Positions 1-5,455 of a stretch of DNA of 7,267 bases are shown piece by piece. The notes under the pieces were generated by a model. The model saw nothing but the letters and a program-made list of their open reading frames with translations. It ran no database searches and was not told the origin of the DNA. Source of the DNA: Pseudomonadota bacterium. GTDB taxonomy: Bacteria > Pseudomonadota > Alphaproteobacteria > Acetobacterales > Acetobacteraceae. The stretch is from contig JAFADX010000059.1 in the NCBI GenBank assembly GCA_023424475.1, positions 1 through 7,267 of the forward strand, written 5' to 3'. The translations under genes and the position numbers were made by a program. How positions within the stretch are numbered: position 1 is the first letter of the stretch; each line of letters begins with the position of its first letter.

Positions 1-222
1 CTCGCCCCAGCCCGCGGCCACCATGCCGGCGAACAGCGCCAGGCCGAGCAGCCCCGCCAGCCGCCAATCCGCGAGAGCCGTTGGCGCGGCCATCATCGCG
101 GCGCAGATCGCCCGCGCGGCCTGGCCACCGCCCGGCAGCGCAAGCCAGGCCTCGGCCCGCGCGGTGCCGCGCAGCCGCCACCAGGCGGCCGCCCAGAACA
201 CGATTGCGACTTCCCGGATCAC
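1..222 (-). CDS. Trp-rich small membrane protein, N-terminal part, truncated by window edge
   Basis: A GTG at 220-222 shares four bases with the upstream stop (GTGA) and opens a frame of 74 codons that runs to the left edge without a stop, so the end is unseen. The translation begins VIREVAIVFWAAAWWRLRG. It is hydrophobic and tryptophan-rich (six Trp in 74) with a short first hydrophobic stretch (about 5-15), an Arg/Ala/Gly middle (16-55) and a clear hydrophobic segment LAGLLGLALFAGMVAAGW (about 56-73) that could span the membrane. I do not recognise the family. Its place at the end of the tail-fibre block, where phages often put lysis or host-interaction genes, allows a holin-like or accessory membrane role, but nothing in the visible residues proves that. 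Codon usage and overlap fit the rest of the operon, supporting a real gene. Confidence 0.6.
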   Translation of the reverse strand, partial: MIREVAIVFWAAAWWRLRGTARAEAWLALPGGGQAARAICAAMMAAPTALADWRLAGLLGLALFAGMVAAGWGE

Positions 223-704
223 GGGATCGCCGCCCCGGCGACGAACAGGGCATCGACCTCGGCCGAGGTGGCAAGCCCGGCCGCGATCAGCGCGGTGATC
301 AGCGCGTGGTCGCGCTCCGCCACGCCCATCGTCGCCCAGGTGATCCGCGCGGCCAGAGCCTCGGCTGCGGGCAGCTGCGCGAAGACCGCGTCGATCGCCG
401 CGGGGACCGCGCCGGTCGTCGCGGCCGCCAGCGCCTCGGCATCGGTGATCAGCCCGGCGCCCGCCATCGCGAGCAGCAGCTGCCGGCGCGAGATGCTCGC
501 CGGCACGACGAGCGCCGGCGGTGGCGGCGCGGCGAATGCCTGGCCGTCCCAGGTCCATCGCTCGGCAACCTCCACGCCGGCGGGCACCGGCACGAGTTGC
601 GCGACCAGGTCGGGGTGATACCGCGCCTCGATCGGCGGGCCGTCATCCGGGATCTCGATCAGCTCGACGACGATGCCGCCGGCGATGTGGGCATAGGTCT
701 GCAT
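219..704 (-). CDS. Fibre-associated phage protein of unknown function
   Basis: This 161-residue protein has its ATG two bases after the fibre stop, behind a good GGAG. The N-terminal part (YAHIAGGIVVELIEIPDDG...RYHPDLVAQLVPVPAGVEVAERWTWDGQAFAAP, residues about 4-60) reads like the short beta domain of proteins encoded just after tail fibres (hydrophobic strand, HPD, VPVP, W-W-G-FA-P). A Pro-rich hinge PPPPALVVPAS leads to an alpha-helical C-terminal part with ISRRQLLLAMAGAGLITDAEALAA, TGAVPAAIDAVFAQLP, RITWATMGVAERDHALITAL and SAEVDALFVAGA. I recall very similar helical tails in hypothetical proteins of alphaproteobacterial prophages, often next to fibres, but know no experimental function. 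By position it may be a fibre assembly chaperone or an accessory fibre subunit; this is inference. Its TGA overlaps the next GTG start. Confidence 0.75.
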   Translation of the reverse strand: MQTYAHIAGGIVVELIEIPDDGPPIEARYHPDLVAQLVPVPAGVEVAERWTWDGQAFAAPPPPALVVPASISRRQLLLAMAGAGLITDAEALAAATTGAVPAAIDAVFAQLPAAEALAARITWATMGVAERDHALITALIAAGLATSAEVDALFVAGAAIP

Positions 705-706
705 GC

Positions 707-1831
707 TCAGTACTCCACGACGACGATGCCGCCGGCGCCGTTGCCGCCATTGGCCGCGCCCGTGACGCCGGCGGCGTAGGCGCCGCCGCCGCCGCTACCG
801 GGCGTGCGCCCAGCCTGCCCGCCGCCGCCGGAGAAAGCCCCGCCACGTCCGCCACCGCCCCAACAGGAGGCTCCGCCAGCACCGCCCATGATCCCCTGTC
901 CCGTGCCGGATGTGCCGTCCGTGCCGTCGCCGCCAGTCAGGAGGATCTGGCCTCCTACCGCGACGACGTTGCTGCGCCCGCCGGCGCCTGTCGCGCTGGT
1001 GCCGCCGATACCTCCCGATGCCGAGCAATAGGCGCCGAAGGAGGAGGTGCCGCCGTTCCCGCCATTGCCGGCGCCACCCACGCCCGCAGCCCCCACCGTG
1101 ACCGGGATGGCGTCGCCCGGCGTCACGTCGTAGTAGCCGATGGCCGTCTGCCCGGCAGAGCCACCGCCACCGCCACCGCTGGTGGTGCTGCCCGAACCGG
1201 CACCGCCGCCCCCGGTACAAGTCACCCGCACCCGGAAGACACCGGGCGGAACCGTGAAGGTGCCCCCGGCGGTGAACACCTGCATGGAGGTCATCGCCGT
1301 GCTGCGCGCGACCAGGAGCCAGGCCGAGACGCCGTCCGAGACCAGCGTCAGGCGCCCGCCGACCGGCAGGGTGATGCTCGTCAGGCCCTCGATCGTGTCG
1401 GTGCCCGCGCGCTGGATCGTCGCGGTGAAGGCGGTGGTGTCGGTGCGGACCAGGTTGATGCGGATCGGCCGACCGTTGGCCGCGTTCGCCGCCGGCAGGG
1501 TGAAGGTCTGGTTGGCCGCGATGGCGATGGACACCACGCCGGCGTGGTCGGGCGTCAGCACCGCCGCGGCCGTCAGGGCCGTGACGTTGCCGCCCGCCAT
1601 GCGCCGGACGTGGTCGCGCATCTGGGTGTGGACGTTGGCGTCCGGCGCGATGCCGCTGTCCTCGAAGGACAGGACGACCACTTCCTGCATGCCGTTGTGC
1701 CATTCGAAACCCGGCACGGTGGCGGGCGTGTCCGAGACGGGATCCCCGCCGGTGAAGAAGCCCGGCGTGCCCGGGCTCGCCGGCGGGGCTGGCATGACGG
1801 GCACGGCCGTCGAACGCGTGACGCGCTGCAT
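707..1831 (-). CDS. Tail fibre protein with C-terminal glycine-rich domain
   Basis: This 374-residue protein probably attaches to the baseplate at its N-terminus and contacts the host with its C-terminus. Residues about 19-50 carry the anchor pattern SPGTPGFFTGGDP...TVPGFEWHNGMQEVVV, a motif widespread at the N-termini of phage fibre proteins. Residues about 85-177 form a beta-rich middle domain (LTPDHAGVVSIAIAANQTFTLPAA, LVRTDTTAFTATIQRAGTDTIEG, GRLTLVSDGVSAWLL). From residue 184 the classic Gly-rich fibre domain begins with QVFTAGGTFTVPPGVFRVRV and runs to the end, with many GG/GGGG clusters separated by short strands and a closing hydrophobic strand IVVVEY. In other phages such Gly-rich blocks pack as polyglycine sandwiches and carry the receptor-binding loops (Salmonella phage S16 gp38 is the structural precedent). 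The start is the ATG overlapping the upstream stop (TGATG). Two cysteines (about 269 and 323) sit in the Gly-rich part. Confidence 0.88.
   Translation of the reverse strand: MQRVTRSTAVPVMPAPPASPGTPGFFTGGDPVSDTPATVPGFEWHNGMQEVVVLSFEDSGIAPDANVHTQMRDHVRRMAGGNVTALTAAAVLTPDHAGVVSIAIAANQTFTLPAANAANGRPIRINLVRTDTTAFTATIQRAGTDTIEGLTSITLPVGGRLTLVSDGVSAWLLVARSTAMTSMQVFTAGGTFTVPPGVFRVRVTCTGGGGAGSGSTTSGGGGGGSAGQTAIGYYDVTPGDAIPVTVGAAGVGGAGNGGNGGTSSFGAYCSASGGIGGTSATGAGGRSNVVAVGGQILLTGGDGTDGTSGTGQGIMGGAGGASCWGGGGRGGAFSGGGGQAGRTPGSGGGGAYAAGVTGAANGGNGAGGIVVVEY
713..716 (-). promoter_or_regulatory. Shine-Dalgarno GGAG for the fibre-associated gene
   Basis: GGAG on the coding strand ends eight bases before the ATG at 702-704 and is built from the last sense codons of the fibre gene (Val-Glu-Tyr-stop). 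It is the clearest ribosome site in the window, and it fixes the start of the downstream gene. Confidence 0.6.
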
Positions 1832-3354
1832 CAGGCGACCTTTCGGAGAATGAGGTTGCGGAGGTGGATGGCGCCGGCGCCAGTGGCTGCCGGCGGGAGC
1901 TGCACGGCCAGGCTGCCGCCGATCGAGATCAAGCCCGGCGCGGCATAGCTGCCGACAACACCCGCCGCATCGGCGGCGACGATGTCGGCGTCGTAGCGGC
2001 CATCCGGCACGGCGAGGCGGAGATCCTCGCCCTCGGCGGCATCCACCATCAGGCCGAGCAGGCCATACTGCGGAATGCCCGCCAGGCGCGGGATCAGCGC
2101 ATCAACGCCCGGCGCGGCGAGGACCGATCCCCCGCCCGGATTGAGCGCCGGGAAGCCGACGCGGATCGTCACGTCGCCGGACGAGCCGGTCGCGGGCGTG
2201 AACAACGCGAGCTGCATCGTCTGATTGGCCGGCGTGGTCGCGAACGTGACTGACCGCGTCCGGAGCTGCTCGCGCAGCGGTGCCGTCGTGGGCGACGCCA
2301 CCGTGAGGCCGCCGCCCCCGACCCCTGCGATGAAGATGCGGGTCTGGAAAGGTGCGACGTCACCGGCGACGAGGCGCAGCAGGACACCAGCGGTCCACGT
2401 CTCGCCGGCCAGGAACGGCATCGCGGAGGCGATGGTGATGCTCGCGTTGTTTTGGTTGCCCGTGCCCGGCGTGTAGAGCCTCAGGTCGATGTAGGGGATC
2501 TCGTCCTCGACCCCGAAGCCGGCCGTCTGCCATACCCATCCGCCTGGCGCGACGCGTGACCAGCCGGTCGGCATCGAGGCGGTGTCGCCGGCGACCAGGC
2601 CGTCCATCCACGGCATCGGCACCCGGTTGTAGGTCAGCGCCGGGTCGTAGCCGAGGCGCGGCACGTCGGCCGCCATCACCTCAATCTGGCCGCGCGCGTT
2701 CAGCCGTGAGGCCGTGCCCGCGCGAGTAAAGGTCGCACCGGCCGGCAGGCCCTCGCGGAATTCCCATTCGTCCTGGAAGCTGCCGAACAGCGGCACGACA
2801 TGCGCGGGCGAGGCCCGCCGCACCGCGCATTCATGCGGCATGGTGGTCCAGACCTGCAGCGGCTGCTCGCAGTCGTCCTCGCAGCTGCGCTCGAGCACCA
2901 CGCGGCCGGAGCTCCACATGGTGAAGGCGTAGGCCCAGCCCTCATCGCAGATCGGGTCCTCGCAGCTGTCCTCGCAGGTGTGGACGCGATGCTCGACGAT
3001 CGTTGCCCGCACGCCATGCGCGGCCGCCAGCGCGATCAGGGAGGCCGGCGTCGGGCTCAGCCGTTCGGTGATCCGCGCCACGAGAGCGGAGCGACGCGCG
3101 GCGATCAGGGTGAGTGGCGCGCTGCATTCGTCGGGCAAGCCGAAAGCCCGCTCCCAATCCAGGAGCATCAACGCCGCCGTGCGCGGGTCGGCCTCCTCGA
3201 GGAGGCCGTACATGCTCCTGCCGAGAGCCGAGATCTCGGCCGCCAGCGGGCGAAGCAGGCCGGCGCCGGTGCTGTCAACGTCGCGCCGGAAAGCCCAGCC
3301 AGGCGGGAGGTCCGCGAGGAGGCCGCGCAGGACCTGGTCGACGGAGCGCGACAT
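1831..3354 (-). CDS. Mu gp48-like DUF2313 tail protein with a large C-terminal lectin/fibre-like extension
   Basis: This protein has 507 residues from the ATG at 3354 (508 if the adjacent GTG is used), about 2.5 times Mu gp48 (about 200). Residues 1-192 are the DUF2313/YmfQ-type tail-tip domain: LRGLLADLPPGWAFRRD, DPRTAALMLLDWERAFGLPDEC, ARRSALVARI, then the Cys-rich stretch CEDSCEDPIC (about 127-136), SCEDDCEQPL (157-166) and ECAVRRASPAHVVPLFG (175-191), equivalent to the EC-RL-PAHT ending of the family. After this the protein continues with FREGLPAGATFTRAGTASRLNARGQIEVMAADVPRLGYDP (about 199-238), a linker known from phage fibre/adhesin proteins. A beta-rich region follows (about 250-405) with the look of a carbohydrate-binding jelly roll (WTAGVLLRLVAG, GDVTIRVGFPALNPGG), and a last Gly/Ala-rich beta segment ends in HLRNLILRKVA. 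I infer a connector that also binds cell surface or fibre. Its TGA overlaps the fibre ATG by one base. Confidence 0.85.
   Translation of the reverse strand: MSRSVDQVLRGLLADLPPGWAFRRDVDSTGAGLLRPLAAEISALGRSMYGLLEEADPRTAALMLLDWERAFGLPDECSAPLTLIAARRSALVARITERLSPTPASLIALAAAHGVRATIVEHRVHTCEDSCEDPICDEGWAYAFTMWSSGRVVLERSCEDDCEQPLQVWTTMPHECAVRRASPAHVVPLFGSFQDEWEFREGLPAGATFTRAGTASRLNARGQIEVMAADVPRLGYDPALTYNRVPMPWMDGLVAGDTASMPTGWSRVAPGGWVWQTAGFGVEDEIPYIDLRLYTPGTGNQNNASITIASAMPFLAGETWTAGVLLRLVAGDVAPFQTRIFIAGVGGGGLTVASPTTAPLREQLRTRSVTFATTPANQTMQLALFTPATGSSGDVTIRVGFPALNPGGGSVLAAPGVDALIPRLAGIPQYGLLGLMVDAAEGEDLRLAVPDGRYDADIVAADAAGVVGSYAAPGLISIGGSLAVQLPPAATGAGAIHLRNLILRKVA
1838..1843 (-). promoter_or_regulatory. 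Shine-Dalgarno (AAAGGT) for the tail fibre gene
   Basis: AAAGG on the coding strand stands seven bases before the ATG at 1829-1831, inside the last codons of the gp48-like gene. Good spacing supports this ATG and suggests that the fibre can load ribosomes independently as well as by coupling through TGATG. Confidence 0.45.
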
Positions 3355-4406
3355 CACACGCTCCAGGTGATGGTGCCGAGGATGGGCAGCTCGGCGATTG
3401 CCGGCTCGATCGCGTCGGTGGGGCTGACGATGCGGTGGCTGTACTCGCCGCCAGCCGATGAGATCGCCTCGGAGATGCGCGAGAGCGGGATCGCGACGCC
3501 GATTGCGGCCTCGGTCCGGAAGAAGAGCTCGAGCGCCGTCTGCACGGCCCCGCGCACCTGCACCGTGTCGGGCGAGAGCGCGATCGTCAGCGGCACCGGC
3601 AGCAGCGTCGCCGCCAGGACGTAGACCGAGGCCGTGACGGGCCTCGATGCCTCGATGCTCGCCTCGACCCGCGCGATGTCGCCGGCCTGGGCTTCGGCGG
3701 GGCCGTCGAGCGCGACGATGACGCCGACCGTGCCGGCGCCCATGCCCAGCGGCCGCACCGAGACATAGCCGATGCCGCCGGCGTCGCGCGCCCAGACCTC
3801 GTAATCGGTGGCGGCGCCGCCGCGCGGCGGCTGACGGATCCGCGCGAGCAGGCGCACCCGCAGCGCGTCGTCGGTCTCGGCCGGCCTGCCACCCGTGACC
3901 TCGTCCGCCTGCACCGTCGCGATCTGCGGCGAGAGGCCGGCGATCGGCGAGACCAGATCCAGCACCGTCCCCTCATCGGCATTGCCGGCGGTTCCCGCGT
4001 CGTCGGCGCGGACCTCGACCTCGAGGCTCCCGCCCACGCCGATGGTGCCGCCCGTGGTCGTGGTGTAGCGCGCGCCGGCTGGGCCGCGCAGCGCGATCCC
4101 GGAAGGCACCACGGTGCCTGCGGTGCCGGTCAGCAGCACGGGTCCGGTCGCGGCGGTGGCCTGCAGGCGGGACAGGCCCCAAAGGCCGACATGCCGGTCG
4201 AGCCAATCGCTGGCGGTGTCGGGCAGCAGTTCCTCCGCCAGGCGCCGCTGTTCGAGCCAGGCTTCGTACACGGTCTTCGCGACGGTCCGGGACAGCACGC
4301 CAGCAGCGGTGTTGGACGAGCGTCCGTCCATATCGGGCCAGCGGCGCTCGATCTCGCCGGCGGCGCGGGCAACGAGATCATCCGGCGTCGGCAGCGGCCA
4401 GGTCAT
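3354..4406 (-). CDS. Baseplate J-like protein (Mu gp47-like)
   Basis: This 350-residue protein is close to the roughly 360 of Mu gp47 and P2 gpJ-type proteins, which form the outer wedge of the contractile-tail baseplate (T4 gp6 relatives). The helical N-terminus contains LPDTASDWLDRHVGLWGLSRL (about 61-81). The J-domain strand pattern follows, TGTAGTVVPSGIAL (93-106) and ARYTTTTGG, then GTAGNADEGTVLDLVSPIAGL (138-158). The conserved TGGRPAETDDALRVRLLARIRQPPRGGAATDYEVWA (171-206) is the strongest family signature. The start is ATG at 4404-4406, overlapping the gp46-like stop (ATGA). The frame extends to an ATG at 4484, but the added residues are a Pro/Arg shadow of the neighbour. An AGG about 10 bases upstream is a weak ribosome site. 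The stop overlaps the next ATG by one base. Confidence 0.94.
   Translation of the reverse strand: MTWPLPTPDDLVARAAGEIERRWPDMDGRSSNTAAGVLSRTVAKTVYEAWLEQRRLAEELLPDTASDWLDRHVGLWGLSRLQATAATGPVLLTGTAGTVVPSGIALRGPAGARYTTTTGGTIGVGGSLEVEVRADDAGTAGNADEGTVLDLVSPIAGLSPQIATVQADEVTGGRPAETDDALRVRLLARIRQPPRGGAATDYEVWARDAGGIGYVSVRPLGMGAGTVGVIVALDGPAEAQAGDIARVEASIEASRPVTASVYVLAATLLPVPLTIALSPDTVQVRGAVQTALELFFRTEAAIGVAIPLSRISEAISSAGGEYSHRIVSPTDAIEPAIAELPILGTITWSV
3361..3364 (-). promoter_or_regulatory. Shine-Dalgarno GGAG for the gp48-like gene
   Basis: GGAG on the coding strand ends six bases before the ATG at 3352-3354 but only three bases before the adjacent in-frame GTG at 3355-3357. The spacing favours the ATG as the true start. 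The site lies within the last codons of the baseplate J gene. Confidence 0.55.
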
Positions 4407-4861
4407 CCGCCGACCGCCTGGCGGAGCTCGATCATCGTGCGGCCGGCGGTCACCCTCAGGCCGAGGAGGTTCCGGCCCAGCCACTGCGCCTCGACCGCGA
4501 CGGGAATGGCGTGCTCCTCCGACCAGCGGCCCAGGCCTTCCTCAGCGTAGGCGATCGCCCGCAGCCGGGTTTCCTCGGTCTGCTTCGCGCGGGCCAGCAG
4601 CCAGAGGCGGCAGCCGATGCGACGACCAAGGCGGTCCAGCGCGTCACCGACCCAGCCGCGGCGGCGGCCGAGGACTGTCAGCGTATCGGCGGCGGGGCGG
4701 GAATCGTCGGGCAGGACATCGTCCGGCCGGGCGCGGCGATCGCAGCCGAGCGCGATGAGCATCGGCGTCGCCGGCGTCGCGTCGAGGGCAATATCGCCGC
4801 CCGCGGTCGCGAAATCGCAGGTGCGCGTCATGGGGTCGTAGCGCAGGGCGAAGTCGAGCAT
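4403..4861 (-). CDS. Phage GP46-family baseplate protein (Mu gp46-like, gp25/wedge type)
   Basis: This 152-residue protein belongs to the GP46 family, which is related to T4 gp25 and contributes to the baseplate wedge and sheath initiation. The N-terminal segment GGDIALDATPATPMLIALGCDRR (about 21-43) followed by DDVLPDD, the hallmark GRRRGWVGDALDR (65-77), then CRLWLLARAKQTEETRLRAIAYAEEGL (84-110) match the order seen in this family (RRGWxGDAL and RLWLL-R-K motifs). The C-terminus LLGLRVTAGRT is the usual closing beta strand. The start is the ATG at 4859-4861; no in-frame ATG/GTG lies upstream in the gap. No convincing Shine-Dalgarno sequence precedes it, and it is the only gene here not packed against its upstream neighbour. 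Its TGA overlaps the next start as ATGA. Confidence 0.92.
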   Translation of the reverse strand: MLDFALRYDPMTRTCDFATAGGDIALDATPATPMLIALGCDRRARPDDVLPDDSRPAADTLTVLGRRRGWVGDALDRLGRRIGCRLWLLARAKQTEETRLRAIAYAEEGLGRWSEEHAIPVAVEAQWLGRNLLGLRVTAGRTMIELRQAVGG

Positions 4862-4892
4862 GGCACCGAGGATGGCGCGCGCGGCGCCGAAA

Positions 4893-4914
4893 GCCCCTGC
4901 CCCTGGGCAGGGGC
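4893..4914 (-). other. GC-rich perfect inverted repeat (hairpin) in the gp45-gp46 gap
   Basis: Two 10-base arms (GCCCCTGCCC and its exact reverse complement) are separated by two bases. As RNA this would fold as a 9-bp, nearly all-GC stem with a four-base loop. On the coding strand the stem begins two bases after the spike stop codon and is followed by only three T residues (then CGGC). It is therefore at best a weak intrinsic terminator or attenuator. It could also be an mRNA-stability or translation-uncoupling element, because it lies in the only real gap of the operon. The structure is directly visible; the role is inferred. Confidence 0.45.
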
Positions 4915-4915
4915 G

Positions 4916-5455
4916 TCAGGACGGCGTGCCGGTCTGTCCGCTGCCGCTTTCGACGCCGCCGTGCACGTGTTCCTGCAGGCTGATGGTGCCTGCCGTGATG
5001 TCGCCGGTCGCCTCGATGGCGCCGTCCACGGTGAGGTTGCCCTTGATGGCGACCCCAGCGGCCGTCACCTCGAGCTCCGTCCCGCCGACCTTCACCAGCA
5101 GCTTTGTCGCGCCCTGGATCTCGATGGTCCCGCCGCTCTTGAGGTGGACGCGGTTGCCCGCGTCGTCGTGCATCGCGACCTCGCCCGCCGCCAGGCCCGC
5201 CATGCGCCCCGATGGGCAGGCAACCGGCAGGGCGACCTGGTCGCCCTCATCCCCGCCCAGCGCGACCAGCACGACCAGCGCCCCGGCCGGCGCATGAGAG
5301 GTGAAGCCGTACTGCTGCAGCACCTCGACGCCGGAGCGCACGACGCCGTCATGCGTCTCGACGTCAACGGCCTGCACCACACCGCCGTCCCGCACGGCCG
5401 AGACGACGCCGCGGACCGCCATGCCGCGCAGTGCGGCCGCTGTTTCACGATCCAC
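4916..5455 (-). CDS. Mu gp45-like baseplate assembly protein V / central tail spike
   Basis: This 179-residue protein (Mu gp45 is about 200) should trimerise into the needle under the baseplate that pierces the outer membrane. Residues about 12-80 form the expected OB-fold domain, with the family signature LQQYGFTSHAPAGALVVLVALGG. Residues about 90-155 are a repetitive beta region (GEVAMHDDAGNRVHLKSGG, TIEIQG, LEVTAAGVAIKGNLTVDG, AIEATGDITAG) expected to wind into the triple-stranded beta-helix. The C-terminus carries HVHGG at 163-167, the HxH motif that in P2 gpV and Mu gp45 places six histidines around an iron ion at the spike tip. The start is GTG at 5453-5455. It overlaps the hub gene by 11 bases and has only a weak G-rich upstream stretch as ribosome site. 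An in-frame ATG (Met12) just before the OB fold is an alternative start. Confidence 0.93.
   Translation of the reverse strand: MDRETAAALRGMAVRGVVSAVRDGGVVQAVDVETHDGVVRSGVEVLQQYGFTSHAPAGALVVLVALGGDEGDQVALPVACPSGRMAGLAAGEVAMHDDAGNRVHLKSGGTIEIQGATKLLVKVGGTELEVTAAGVAIKGNLTVDGAIEATGDITAGTISLQEHVHGGVESGSGQTGTPS

Noticed and set aside
804..1031. Plus-strand proline-rich peptide frame (PPPPEKAPPRPPPP type)
   Set aside because: It is the reverse complement of the Gly codons of the fibre domain (GGC/GGT read as GCC/ACC or CCG/CCA in other phases), so the Pro-rich appearance is an artefact.
521..1948. Long plus-strand open frame of 475 codons opposite the fibre
   Set aside because: The translation is an Arg/Ala/Gly/Pro-rich shadow typical of antisense frames in very GC-rich DNA. 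It lies across the well-supported fibre gene and the ends of its neighbours, and has no recognisable domain.
2800..3624. Plus-strand open frame of 274 codons across gp47/gp48
   Set aside because: It is an antisense shadow; stop-free length is expected by chance in DNA of this GC content.
4893..4914. Strong intrinsic terminator ending the operon
   Set aside because: Only three Ts follow the stem, and the baseplate genes continue immediately on the same strand, so full termination is unlikely. It is kept as a hairpin of uncertain role.
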